Positions 1 through 8,887 of a stretch of 64,000 nucleotides of DNA are shown here, one piece after another. The notes beneath the pieces were generated by a model. It worked only from the letters and a program-made list of their open reading frames with translations, was not told where the DNA came from and did no database searches. The position numbers were made by a program, and so were the translations under genes. Origin of the DNA: Halobacteriales archaeon QS_6_71_20. GTDB taxonomy: Archaea > Halobacteriota > Halobacteria > Halobacteriales > Haloferacaceae. How positions within the stretch are numbered: position 1 is the first letter of the stretch; each line of letters opens with the position of its first letter. The stretch spans positions 1 to 64,000 of the forward strand of contig PXRU01000016.1 in the NCBI GenBank assembly GCA_003020945.1, written 5' to 3'.

Positions 1-195
1 GCCGGCGCCGCCGGCGCGCTGCTTTTCGTCGGGATGGTGCTCGGCCGCGACATCGTGATCTACGGCGCCGGCATCCGCTTCGTGAACGCGCTCGTCGTCG
101 CGCTGGCGGTCGCGCTCGCCGCGGGGGCGACGTGGACGCTCCGGAGCGCGGAGCCGACGGTCGAGCGGCCCGCGTACGGGTCGACGGACGACTGA
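1..195 (+). CDS. C-terminal end of an unknown membrane protein (partial)
   Basis: The reading frame is open from the first base and stops with TGA at 193-195, giving 64 residues. It shows two hydrophobic stretches (about residues 1-13 and 26-42) separated by a short charged loop, then a polar acidic tail. This looks like the last two membrane helices of an integral membrane protein whose start lies outside the window. I do not recognise the family. Confidence 0.6.
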   Translation, partial: AGAAGALLFVGMVLGRDIVIYGAGIRFVNALVVALAVALAAGATWTLRSAEPTVERPAYGSTDD

Positions 196-240
196 GCCGG
201 CGCCGGCAATTCTTACGCCGTCGGGTCCCACCGAAGACGA

Positions 241-269
241 CATATAGTCACCGACGAAATGTCGGTGAC
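241..269 (+). promoter_or_regulatory. TATA-like box followed by a perfect 9-bp palindrome
   Basis: A CATATA sequence at 241-246 sits about 25-29 bases before the ATG at 270, the spacing of a haloarchaeal leaderless promoter. Between it and the start codon lies a perfect inverted repeat: GTCACCGAC (247-255), a 5-base spacer, and GTCGGTGAC (261-269). A regulator bound there would cover the transcription start of the amino-acid transporter operon, so this is a candidate operator. The palindrome is seen directly; its use is inferred. Confidence 0.55.
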
Positions 270-1087
270 ATGGAGCGACGTACCTATCTGACGTCGGTCG
301 GCGCGACCGGCGCGACGCTGGCCGTGACCGGTTGCCTGGGCGGCGGCGGTGGCGGCGGCGAGAGCAGCGACGCGACCGAGACCACCGGCGCCGACGGCGG
401 CGAGGGGACGGAGGCCACCGGCACCGACGACGGCGAGTCGCAGACGGTCCAGATCGGCTCCGACATCCCGTACCGGCCGTTCGAGTACGAGACGACCGAC
501 GGCGAGCTGGTCGGCTTCGACGTCGACATCGCGGAGGCGGTGTTCGCGGGCGAGATGGGGCTCGACTACGAGTTCACCGCCAACTCCTTCGACACGATCA
601 TCCCATCGTTGAACAACGGGAACTTCCGCGTCATCATGTCGGCGATGACGATCAACGACCAGCGCGACGAGGAGGTCGACTTCTCGGACCCGTACTTCAC
701 GGCGTACCAGACGGTCGTCGTGCGCGAGGGGTCGGACATCACCGCGAAGGAGGACCTCCGCGGCGTCCGCGTGGGCGTCCAGAAGGGGACGACCGGCGCC
801 GACGCCGCCGCGGAGCTGAAAGAGGAGTTCGGCGGCGACCTGGAGATCAACGAGTACGACCAGATCAACGACGCGTTCAGCGCCCTGCTGAACAACCAGG
901 TGACGGCCGTCGTCAACGACAACACCGTCAGCGCCGAGTTCGTCAACGGCGAGGGCGAGGGGAGGAGTACGGCATCGCCTTCCGCGAGGACGACGACGAG
1001 TTCCGCCAACGGGTCAACGAGGCGCTGGCCGCGATCCGCGAGGACGGCACGTACGACGAGATCTACAGCGAGTACTTCGCCGGGTAG
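270..1087 (+). pseudogene. Amino-acid ABC transporter substrate-binding lipoprotein, frameshifted
   Basis: The start at 270 gives a twin-arginine lipoprotein signal (ERRTYL) with lipobox ending at Cys22, then a Gly/acidic linker and a family-3 periplasmic-type binding fold for polar amino acids (motifs DIPYRPFEY, GFDVDIAEAV, VDFSDPYF, GVQKGTTG). After VNGEGEG, near base 960, the frame must move back by one base to reach the expected C-terminus (EEYGIAFRED ... YSEYFAG, stop at 1087). The shift lies in a G-rich run (GAGGGGAGG), so it is either a real one-base deletion or a sequencing error. The permease starts 6 bases later and the ATPase overlaps that, so the three form one operon. Without the tail the second lobe would be incomplete. 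Confidence 0.8.
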
Positions 1088-1093
1088 CCACCG

Positions 1094-1927
1094 ATGGCCA
1101 CCGACACCGGGCGACCGGCCGACCGGGACGGCGGGATCGTCGAGCGGCTGAACGACCGGACGTTCCGCCGGCTGGGCGTCGTCGGCACGTCGGCGTTCGC
1201 GCTCGGTGTCGCGCTGTTTCTGGCGTACGTCCTGCTGGTGCAGGTCGACTACGGGCTGCTGGTGAACATCGTCTACCCGCAGTTCACCTTCGCGTTCCTC
1301 CGGGTGATCGGGATCGTCCTGATCTCCAGCGTGCTGTCGGTGATCGCGGGGGTCATCGTCGGCCTCGCGCGCGTCTCCCGGACGCGGATCACCGGCGGGA
1401 TCGCGAAGGGGTACATCGAGTTCTTCCGCGGGACGCCGTTGCTGTTCCAGCTGTTCGTCATCTACATCGGCGTCCCGCAGCTGTGGATCGGTCAGTTCCC
1501 GATCCGGCAGTTCAACTACTACGCCGCGGTCATCGGGCTGACCCTGAACCACGCGGCGTACGTCGGGGAGGCGCTGCGCGGCGGCATCGAGTCGATCCCG
1601 GACGGACAGATGGAGGCGTCGCGCTCGCTGGGCATGTCGTACATCCAGTCGATGCGGGAGGTGATCCTCCCGCAGGCGTGGCGCAACTCCCTGGCCGCCA
1701 TCGGCAACGACCAGGTGATCCTCGTGAAGGACACCTCGCTTTTGACGGTGCTCGCGATCCCGGAGCTGCTGTCGGCGTTCCGGAACATCAACTCCTCGAC
1801 GTTCGACGCCTGGACGCCGATCGTCCTCGTCGCGGTCGCGTACCTCATGATCACGATCCCGCTCGGGAAGCTGATCCGGACGCTCGAGGCGCGCGCCGAC
1901 CCCGCCGCGAAGGGGGGTGACGACTGA
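1094..1927 (+). CDS. Polar amino-acid ABC transporter permease
   Basis: 277-residue integral membrane protein of the His/Glu/Gln/Arg/opine permease family (GlnP/HisM type). The segment EFFRGTPLLFQLFVIY is a family hallmark, and the EAA loop that contacts the ATPase reads EASRSLGMSYIQ with downstream PQAWR. About five membrane helices are visible after a polar N-terminus of roughly 30 residues. It probably works as a homodimer, since no second permease is present. It lies 6 bases after the binding-protein gene, and its stop overlaps the start of the ATPase gene. Confidence 0.92.
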   Translation: MATDTGRPADRDGGIVERLNDRTFRRLGVVGTSAFALGVALFLAYVLLVQVDYGLLVNIVYPQFTFAFLRVIGIVLISSVLSVIAGVIVGLARVSRTRITGGIAKGYIEFFRGTPLLFQLFVIYIGVPQLWIGQFPIRQFNYYAAVIGLTLNHAAYVGEALRGGIESIPDGQMEASRSLGMSYIQSMREVILPQAWRNSLAAIGNDQVILVKDTSLLTVLAIPELLSAFRNINSSTFDAWTPIVLVAVAYLMITIPLGKLIRTLEARADPAAKGGDD

Positions 1928-2655
1928 TGTCGCTGCTGGAGTTCGAGGGCGTGAACAAGTACTTCAGCGAGACGCATGTGCTGAAGGACATCGACCTAGA
2001 GATCGAGGAGGGCGAGGTCGCCGTCGTCATCGGCCCCTCCGGGTCGGGGAAGTCGACGCTGCTGCGGTGCACGAACCGGCTGGAGGAGATCCGATCGGGG
2101 GAGATCCGCCTCGACGGGGTCCCGCTCACCGCCGAGGACGCCGACATCAACGTGCTCCGCCAGCGGATCGGGATGGTGTTCCAGTCGTTCAATCTCTTTC
2201 CCCACAAGACGGCGCTCGAGAACGTCGCGCTGGCCCCCAAGCGTGTCCGCGGCGTGCCGGCGGAGCGGGCCCACGAGGAGGCGCGAGAACTGCTCGACAG
2301 CGTCGGACTCGGGGCACAGACCGACTCCTACCCCAGCCAGCTCTCCGGGGGGCAACAGCAGCGGGTCGCCATCGCCCGCGCGCTGGCGATGGATCCGGAG
2401 ATCATGCTGTTCGACGAGGTGACGAGCGCGCTCGACCCCGAACTGGTGGGGGAGGTGCTGGAGGTGATGCGCGACCTCGCCGACGGGGGGATGACCATGA
2501 TGGTCGTCACCCACGAGATGGGGTTCGCCCGCGAGGTCGCGGACACGATCACGCTGATGGCCGACGGCGAGCTGGTCGAGCGGACGCCGCCCGGACGGTT
2601 CTTCGACGAGCCGACGACCGAGCGCGGCCGGCAGTTCCTCTCGAAGCTGTTGTAG
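1927..2655 (+). CDS. Polar amino-acid ABC transporter ATPase
   Basis: 242-residue ABC ATPase of the GlnQ/HisP class. It has Walker A GPSGSGKST (about residues 37-45), Q-loop VFQSFNLFPH, signature LSGGQQQR, Walker B IMLFDEVTSALDP and the H-loop VVTHEMGFA. The F-D-E-V-T-S-A-L-D-P form of Walker B is typical of amino-acid importers. The start codon overlaps the permease stop (TGATG), indicating translational coupling. It would energise uptake through the preceding permease. The amino acid carried cannot be read from sequence. Confidence 0.95.
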   Translation: MSLLEFEGVNKYFSETHVLKDIDLEIEEGEVAVVIGPSGSGKSTLLRCTNRLEEIRSGEIRLDGVPLTAEDADINVLRQRIGMVFQSFNLFPHKTALENVALAPKRVRGVPAERAHEEARELLDSVGLGAQTDSYPSQLSGGQQQRVAIARALAMDPEIMLFDEVTSALDPELVGEVLEVMRDLADGGMTMMVVTHEMGFAREVADTITLMADGELVERTPPGRFFDEPTTERGRQFLSKLL

Positions 2656-2709
2656 CGCCGCCCCCGCGGAGCCTCACCGTTTTTACCGTCGCCGGTACTC
2701 GGTGCGGGC

Positions 2710-3150
2710 GTGCCACGCAGACGACGCGTCCTCGCCGGCGCGGGCCTGGGCCTCGCGAGCGCGCTCGCCGGCTGCACCCGAGGGCTGCGCTCGAACGACG
2801 TCCCGGGGGGCGTCGTCCTCAGCAACGACCGGGCCGAGGGCGTCGCCGTGCGCCTCCGTGCGCTCGCGGCCGACGACCGGGACGGGGAGGTGTCGACGCC
2901 CGAGGGGGACGCCGACGGGGAGACGGTGCTGGCCGACCGGACGTACCCCGTCGGCCCCGACAGCAGAGAGACGGTCCGCGACCTCTTTCCCGGGCCCGGG
3001 CTGTTCAGGGTGGAAGCGCGCGTGGATCGGGCGACCGCCGCCGACACGCTCCGGCTCTACCGAACGCTCGGCGGCGGCCTCGGCGTCGACACGGCGTTCG
3101 TGACCGTGACGACCGACGGCGTCGAGGTCGCCGCGACCGACCGAGGCTGA
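2710..3150 (+). CDS. Small secreted lipoprotein of unknown function
   Basis: 146 residues from a GTG start. The N-terminus has four arginines, a hydrophobic Ala/Gly/Leu stretch and a lipobox LAGC with Cys22, so it is a lipoprotein, possibly Tat-exported. The mature part is about 124 residues, soluble and predicted all-beta by eye (alternating V/T/R patterns ending TVTTDGVEV). No catalytic motif is recognised. A T-rich stretch at 2686-2691 upstream may belong to its promoter. Confidence 0.7.
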   Translation: MPRRRRVLAGAGLGLASALAGCTRGLRSNDVPGGVVLSNDRAEGVAVRLRALAADDRDGEVSTPEGDADGETVLADRTYPVGPDSRETVRDLFPGPGLFRVEARVDRATAADTLRLYRTLGGGLGVDTAFVTVTTDGVEVAATDRG

Positions 3151-3246
3151 GTCGCGGCGTCGGCCTCGGCGGACGCCGGCGTGTCGCCGAGTGAACACCG
3201 ACAGGTCACCGACGACGCGGCGGCGAGGCAGCGCCCGGCCGGGCGC

Positions 3247-4305
3247 TCAGCCGAACGTCAGCACCTCGACGCCGTCAGTCTCGTACTCCGTCATCGCGGC
3301 GAGTCGGTCCGGCACGGCCTCGATGCCGACCTCCCGACCGACGAGCACGCTCGGGTCGAGGTCCCCGGCCTCCAGCAGGCCGAGCAGCTCGTCGTAGCGC
3401 GTCGGCGGCATCCCTCGGGAGCCGAGGAAGTCGACCTCCCAGCGCGTCATCGCGTCCGTCGGGAGCGACACCTCCCCCCGCTCGGCGTCGGTGGTCAGTC
3501 CGACCTGGACGTGGGTGCCGCGCTCGCGGAGGCAGGCGACGGAGTTGCGACACGTCTCCGCCCGGCCGAGCGCGTCCAGCGAGACGTGCGCGCCGCGACC
3601 GGTGATCGCCTCGACCGCCTCCGGCACGTCGGCCTCGTCGCCGCGGACCGTCCCGTCGGCGCCGGCGGCGCTCGCGCGGTCGAGGGCGTCGTCGTCGACG
3701 TCGACGGCGACGACGCGGGCGCCCAGCGCGTCGGCGATCTGGACGGCCGAGAGGCCGACGCCGCCGCAGCCGTGGACGGCGACCCACTCGCCGGCGCCGA
3801 CGGCGGCGCGGTGCTCCAGCGCGTGGTAGGCTGTCATGAACCGACAGCCCAGCGCGGCCACGTCGCGGGCCGAGACCCCCTCGGGCAGCCGCATCGCGTT
3901 GTAGTCGGCGTGCGGGAGGTGGACCCGCTCGGCGAAGGCACCGGGGGCGGCGCGCTCGAAGCCGAGCGCGCGGCCGTCGAGACAGGTGTTGCCGTGGCCG
4001 TCGACGCACTCGGGACAAGCGCCACAGCCGAGGTTGAACGGGACGGCGATGCGGTCGCCCACGTCGACGGAGGCGATCCGCTCGCCCGCCTCGACGACGG
4101 TGCCCGCGGGCTCGTGGCCGAGGACGAAGTCCGTCGGCACCCGGTCGTCGGCCCACTCGCCGTGGCCCATCCAGGCGTGCCAGTCGGAGCGACAGATGCC
4201 GCACGCCTCCACGTCGACGACGACGCCGTGCGGTTCCGGGTCGGGCTCGGGCACGTCGGTCACGTCGAGCGGTTCGCCGTACTCGCGCAACACTGCCGCG
4301 TCCAT
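3247..4305 (-). CDS. Zinc-dependent alcohol dehydrogenase (MDR family)
   Basis: 352-residue medium-chain dehydrogenase. Catalytic zinc ligands are visible as Cys35 (ACGICRSD) and His64-Glu65 (LGHEPAG). The structural zinc loop has Cys94, Cys97, Cys100 and Cys108. A Rossmann nucleotide-binding motif GCGGVGLSAVQIA follows near residue 175. It would oxidise or reduce an alcohol/aldehyde with NAD(P). The substrate cannot be told. The start at 4305 gives the usual family N-terminus (MDAAVLREYGEPL). It is a single gene facing the LLM oxidoreductase and rfcL block in the same orientation. Confidence 0.93.
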   Translation of the reverse strand: MDAAVLREYGEPLDVTDVPEPDPEPHGVVVDVEACGICRSDWHAWMGHGEWADDRVPTDFVLGHEPAGTVVEAGERIASVDVGDRIAVPFNLGCGACPECVDGHGNTCLDGRALGFERAAPGAFAERVHLPHADYNAMRLPEGVSARDVAALGCRFMTAYHALEHRAAVGAGEWVAVHGCGGVGLSAVQIADALGARVVAVDVDDDALDRASAAGADGTVRGDEADVPEAVEAITGRGAHVSLDALGRAETCRNSVACLRERGTHVQVGLTTDAERGEVSLPTDAMTRWEVDFLGSRGMPPTRYDELLGLLEAGDLDPSVLVGREVGIEAVPDRLAAMTEYETDGVEVLTFG

Positions 4306-4450
4306 GCCCCACCCACGACGGCGCCCCGCTAAAACGCGGCGCTCGCGGGCGTTCCGTCCGCCGTCGACCCCACCTCGCGCGTCGTCGTTGCTGTCGCAGT
4401 CTCGATGGTTGCCGTCCCCGTCCCGGGCATCACCGCTCTCGGGCCGTCCG

Positions 4451-5419
4451 TCACCGGAACGACGGGAGCACCTCCGACTCGTAGAAGTCGAGACACGCCT
4501 CCTGTTCGTCGCCGATCTGGTGGACGTACACGTGGTCGAATTCCTCGTCGAGACACGACTGGATGCTCTCGATGTGGTCGTCGGCGTCGGGCGAGGTGAC
4601 GATGCTCCCCTCGCGGATGTCGGCCTCGTCGATCAGGGTGGTGGCCTGCTCGAAGTGGACCGGGGTCGGGAGCAGTTGGTTCAGCTCGCCCGGGAGCGCC
4701 GACTGCCGCCAGTTCTCCTGGGCCGTCGCGACGGCCTCCGCCTCGGAGTCGGCGTAACAGACGGACACCTGCGTGAACGCGGGCCCGTCCGGTCCCCCGG
4801 CCTCGCGGTACGCGTCGAGCAGCTCCCCTCGGGGGCCGACAGTCCAGAAGCCGTCGGCGTGGTCGGCGGCCCGTCTCGCCGCCGCCTCGCCGAACGCGGA
4901 GACACAGATGTCCGGCGGGGAATCGGGGACGGTGTACAGCCTGGCGTTCTCGACGGTGAAGTGCTCGCCGTGGTGGCTGACGGGCTCGCCCGTCAGGAGC
5001 CGCCGGATCACCTCGATCGACTCGACCAGCATCTCCATGCGCACCTCGTGTTCGGGCCAGCGGCGGCCGGTGACGTGTTCGTTGAGGTTCTCGCCGGTGC
5101 CGACGCCGAAGTAGAAGTCGCGGTCGGGGACCATCGCGGCGGCGGTCGCGACCGCCTGCGCAGTGATCACCGGGTGCATCCGGAACGCGGGGGCGGAGAC
5201 GCCGACGCCGAGGTCGACGTCCGCGGTGGCCTCCGCGACCCCGCCGAGCGTTCCCCAGACGAACGGCGACTCGCCCTGCTCGGGGAGCCACGGGTGGACG
5301 TGGTCGGACGCGGAGACGAAGTCGAACCCCGCGGCCTCGGCGCCGCGGGCGACGTCGACCAGCTCGGTCGGGCCGAACTCCTCGCTCGATAGCGTGTAGC
5401 CGATGGCTGTGTGGGACAT
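4451..5419 (-). CDS. F420-type LLM-class oxidoreductase
   Basis: 322 residues, luciferase-like TIM-barrel monooxygenase family. Recognisable parts are FDFVSASDHVHPW near the N-terminus, DLGVGVSAP, PGEN-like GVGTGENLNEHVTG in the F420-contact region and GFWTVGP. The family usually reduces or oxidises a substrate with coenzyme F420, which haloarchaea make. The frame stays open further upstream, but ATG at 5419 (MSHTAIGYTLSSEEFG) begins the conserved domain and the upstream residues are Arg/Pro-rich, as in out-of-frame sequence. Confidence 0.88.
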   Translation of the reverse strand: MSHTAIGYTLSSEEFGPTELVDVARGAEAAGFDFVSASDHVHPWLPEQGESPFVWGTLGGVAEATADVDLGVGVSAPAFRMHPVITAQAVATAAAMVPDRDFYFGVGTGENLNEHVTGRRWPEHEVRMEMLVESIEVIRRLLTGEPVSHHGEHFTVENARLYTVPDSPPDICVSAFGEAAARRAADHADGFWTVGPRGELLDAYREAGGPDGPAFTQVSVCYADSEAEAVATAQENWRQSALPGELNQLLPTPVHFEQATTLIDEADIREGSIVTSPDADDHIESIQSCLDEEFDHVYVHQIGDEQEACLDFYESEVLPSFR

Positions 5420-5558
5420 GATGACGGACGGAACGTGCCGGCGACGCCCCTCCGTCCACCGGTTCTCGCGGCGTTCGTGTAAAGGCGCGTCCCGGTTCAG
5501 CCGGGCGGGAATCCGCCGTAGGCGAGGGGACCGTGGCCGGAGCCGTCGCCGTCGGCGG

Positions 5559-7076
5559 TCACATGAACTCCGACAGCCCGGCCTGCCCGTCGTCGTCCTC
5601 GGCGTCGGTCGCGGCGGCATTGCCGTCGGGGGCGGCACCGTCTCCTCCGGCGTCGTCCGCGCTTCCGTCGTCCCCACCCGCGGCGGCGAGGTCCGCCTGT
5701 CCATCGGCCTCGACGTCCGCCTCGGCGGCGTCCGCCTCGGAGGACTCGGCCCGCTCGCTCGGCGCGACGCCCGCGAACGCGCCGCCGGAGTGGTCCTCCA
5801 TGCGCTCGGCCCGGAGCTCCTGGGCGTCCTCGACGATCGACTGCACCTTGTTCGTCGTCTCGCCGGAGCCGGTGACGAAGGAGACGTGCTCCTCCTCCAG
5901 ATCGTAGGCTGCGGCCATCTCGACGGTGAGGTCTCTGGGCTTGCAGTGGTGGGTCATCGCCGAGAGGTACGGGAGCACGGCCCGCCGTGCGGTGTCCATC
6001 GAGACGCCGCTCCGCCGGGCGATCGCCCGGACGACGTGGTCGGCGGTGTTCGAGGTGGAGCGGTAGAACTGCGGGCGGCCCCAGCGCGTCCAGCCGCCCT
6101 TCGTGTCGTCGCGCGCGGCGGCGACGCCGGCCGAGAGGTTGTCGCCCGCGTACCGCCAGTACGAGTAGTTCTGCGTGGCCCACACCCGGCCGAGCCACAT
6201 GTCGGCGTCCGCGAGGCGGTCGTACGCGCGGACGGCCTCCTCGGCGTCGTACACCTTCAGCATGTTGTCCTCGATCCACTTCGTCAGGTCGTCTGGCGTC
6301 TCGTCCACGTCGTAGCTGGACTGCAGCGCCTCCCGCGCGGACTCCGTCTCCTTGAGCACGGCGTCGAGGAACGGGAACACCCCCATCGAGCGGTCGCGGT
6401 CGCCGGTGATCACGTCCTCGATGGAGAGGTGCTCGCGCCCGTCCCCGACCGCCTGGAGGTCGTTGACGGCGCCGCGGAGGTCCCCCGAGTTGCGCTGTGC
6501 GATGCGGTCGAGCGCGTCGGCGTCGAACTCGATCCCCTCCTTTCGACAGATGTCGCGCAACACGGGCACGATGGAGCGCTTCCCCACGTCGCGGAACTCG
6601 ATCTCCCGGGTTGCGTTGCGCAGCCCGCGACTCATGTCGTAGTACTCGTTGGCGACCAGGATCACCGGCTGACCGGCGCCTTTCACCAGTTCGGTCACCG
6701 CGCCCTTCCCGCCGCGGTCGTGGTTGCCGTGGATGTTGTCCGCCTCGTCGAGGATCACCAGCTGCCGGCCGTCGGTGTCGTCGCCGCCCGAGGCGCCGCC
6801 CAGCGTCGTGTTGTTCGCCGCGCGCCCGGCGTACCGTTCGATCACGTCGGCCGTCCGCCGGTCGGAGGCGTTCAGTTCGACCGTCTCCCACCCCATGTCG
6901 GCCGCCAGCGCGTGGGCCGCCGAGGTCTTGCCCACGCCCGGCGAGCCGTGGACCACGAGCGCCTCCCCGTGGTCGTCCCACGTGTCGGCCCACTCGCGGA
7001 CCCCCTCGGCGGCCTTGTCGTTGCCCCGCAGTTCCGAGAGCGAGGACGGGCGGTATCGCTCCGTCCAGTCGGTCAT
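5559..7076 (-). CDS. rfcL: Replication factor C large subunit
   Basis: 505-residue clamp-loader large subunit, which with the small subunit loads PCNA on primed DNA. It has Walker A GSPGVGKT (44-51), Walker B LVILDEAD (106-113), the RFC box TERYRPSSLSEL at the very N-terminus and sensor-region NSGDLRGAVNDLQ. The last eight residues QAGLSEFM fit a PCNA-interacting PIP-box (Q-x-x-L-x-x-F-x). Before that is an acidic, low-complexity Ala/Asp linker of about 70 residues. ATG at 7076 is chosen because it begins the RFC box. The longer frame upstream is not conserved-looking. Confidence 0.95.
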   Translation of the reverse strand: MTDWTERYRPSSLSELRGNDKAAEGVREWADTWDDHGEALVVHGSPGVGKTSAAHALAADMGWETVELNASDRRTADVIERYAGRAANNTTLGGASGGDDTDGRQLVILDEADNIHGNHDRGGKGAVTELVKGAGQPVILVANEYYDMSRGLRNATREIEFRDVGKRSIVPVLRDICRKEGIEFDADALDRIAQRNSGDLRGAVNDLQAVGDGREHLSIEDVITGDRDRSMGVFPFLDAVLKETESAREALQSSYDVDETPDDLTKWIEDNMLKVYDAEEAVRAYDRLADADMWLGRVWATQNYSYWRYAGDNLSAGVAAARDDTKGGWTRWGRPQFYRSTSNTADHVVRAIARRSGVSMDTARRAVLPYLSAMTHHCKPRDLTVEMAAAYDLEEEHVSFVTGSGETTNKVQSIVEDAQELRAERMEDHSGGAFAGVAPSERAESSEADAAEADVEADGQADLAAAGGDDGSADDAGGDGAAPDGNAAATDAEDDDGQAGLSEFM

Positions 7077-7190
7077 CGTCGTAGCTTCGGCGGACGGGGA
7101 ATTAGGGGTTGCGGACGCGCCCCGCCTCACGCGTGGCGTCGGCGGTGGCGCCCCGGAGGGTTTTCGCCGGCCGCCGACGAACGGCGGGGC

Positions 7191-8048
7191 ATGAGCGAGG
7201 ACCTCGGCACGCCCGTGTTGGACGACCACCTCCACCTCGACCCGGAGCACGGTCGCGGGATGGCCGCCGTCGACGACTTCGCCCGCCTCGGCGGCACCCA
7301 CCTGATCGTCGTCAACAAGCCGTCCTGGCGGCTCGGCCCCGTCCCGTCGGAGCCAGCGGAGTTCCGGCCCGTGTTCGAGACGACCGTGGCGGCCGCCCGC
7401 GAGGCCGGCGAGCGACTCCGGGGGCGCGCGTGGCCGGTGCTGGGCGTCCACCCGGGGCTGGTCTCCCGGCTCGTCGACGACGAGGGGTACGAGCCCGGGG
7501 CCGCCGGGGAGCTAATGTGCGCGGGGCTCGACGTCGCCGCGGAGTTCGTCGCCGACGGGCGGGCGCTGGGGCTGAAGTCCGGCCGGCCACACTACGACGT
7601 GAGCGATGCGGTGTGGGCGGCGTCGAACGCGGTGACCCGCCACGCGTTCGAGCGCGGCGCCGAACTCGACTGCGCGGTCCAGCTTCACACGGAGGCGAGC
7701 GAGGACCTCACGGAGGTGGCCGAGTGGGCGGACGACGCCGGAATGGACCCCGCACGCGTCGTGAAACACTACGCCGCGGGTCGGCTCGCGGGGCCGACGC
7801 CGAGCGTGATGAGCGAGCGCGACCGACTCGAAACGGCCGCGGAGGCGGGCGAGCCGTTCCTGATGGAGACGGACTTCGTCGACGACCCCGAGAAGCCGGG
7901 GATGGTGATGGGGCCGAAGACGGTGCCGCGGCGCGTCCGCTGGCTGCTGGAGGAGGGGTACGAGGACGCGGTCCGGCTCGCCCACGTCGAGACGCCGCGG
8001 GACGTGTACGGGATCGACACCGAGGCGACGCTGTCGGCGTCGGAGTGA
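7191..8048 (+). CDS. TatD-related TIM-barrel metal-dependent hydrolase
   Basis: 285 residues. The N-terminal DDHLHLDPEHG carries the H-x-H metal motif of the amidohydrolase/TatD superfamily. Later candidate ligands are Glu/His in QLHTEAS, KHYAAG and the Asp in METDFVDDP. This matches the archaeal group of predicted TIM-barrel hydrolases (COG1099). Substrate is unknown; TatD relatives are often nucleases. The ATG at 7191 is about 115 bases from the divergent rfcL start, so the two share an upstream region. Confidence 0.85.
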   Translation: MSEDLGTPVLDDHLHLDPEHGRGMAAVDDFARLGGTHLIVVNKPSWRLGPVPSEPAEFRPVFETTVAAAREAGERLRGRAWPVLGVHPGLVSRLVDDEGYEPGAAGELMCAGLDVAAEFVADGRALGLKSGRPHYDVSDAVWAASNAVTRHAFERGAELDCAVQLHTEASEDLTEVAEWADDAGMDPARVVKHYAAGRLAGPTPSVMSERDRLETAAEAGEPFLMETDFVDDPEKPGMVMGPKTVPRRVRWLLEEGYEDAVRLAHVETPRDVYGIDTEATLSASE

Positions 8049-8248
8049 CGGACGCCTCGCGGCCCGGAGCGCCCGCGGGATCGGTCGGCGGTTCGCCCGC
8101 GCCGACCTCGCGAGCGGGTTCCGACAGCGACCGGCGACTCTCCCCTTCCCGGTCGACCACGCGACGCCACGATCGCCGGATTACGGCCCGAAACGGCGGC
8201 GTTCGCGGAGAAGAAAGGCCTATCAATGCAGACCGAAACGGTGTGAGT

Positions 8249-8830
8249 ATGACTGACTCCGAGGACACGTTCTACACCGAGGACCGGTGGCAGAACTGGC
8301 TCGACCGCGTCGCCGAGGAGGAGCTCGACCCCGAGAACGAGGACTCCGCGCGGCTGCTGCTCAACCTCCAGGACGACACCGCGATCGCGGTCGCGAAGGT
8401 GGTCTCCGCGTACACCGACGGTCGGCTCGACGAGGGGGAGGCGACCGAGGAGATCGACGGGATCCGCGAGATCGTGCTCGCGGAGGTGGACATCGACAGC
8501 GAGGAGAAGGCGATGCTCATCGACGGCGTGCAGACCAGCCTCGTATGCGTGTTCTACGCCGCCGAGGAGTACGTGCTGAGCGGCGCCGCGGAGGAGGGCT
8601 CCGTCGCCGAGTACGTCGAGGCCGCCGCCGCGGCCGAGGCTGAGGAGGACGTCGACGCCGCGCTGGGCTACCTCGTCCAGGCCGGCACGCGGATCATCGA
8701 CGGCGAGGAGCTCCCGCTGGAGACGGTCGAGGAACTGGAGTACGGCCTCGTCTCCGAGTGGGTGAACGGTCTCGACTCCCTCCAGTCGGCGATGTCCGAC
8801 CCCGAGGTCGTCGAGGAGGACGACTCGTAG
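8249..8830 (+). CDS. DUF2150 family protein
   Basis: 193-residue, strongly acidic, all-helical soluble protein (FYTEDRWQNWLDR... RLLLNLQDDTAIAVAKV...). It matches my recollection of the haloarchaeal DUF2150 family, whose function is unknown. A CCTATCAAT sequence about 30 bases upstream fits a leaderless TATA box. No enzyme motif is seen. Confidence 0.8.
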   Translation: MTDSEDTFYTEDRWQNWLDRVAEEELDPENEDSARLLLNLQDDTAIAVAKVVSAYTDGRLDEGEATEEIDGIREIVLAEVDIDSEEKAMLIDGVQTSLVCVFYAAEEYVLSGAAEEGSVAEYVEAAAAAEAEEDVDAALGYLVQAGTRIIDGEELPLETVEELEYGLVSEWVNGLDSLQSAMSDPEVVEEDDS

Positions 8831-8887
8831 CGACCGGCCGACACGTCTCCCCCTCCATTTTTAGCGTTCGGGCCGGTATCGCGGTGC

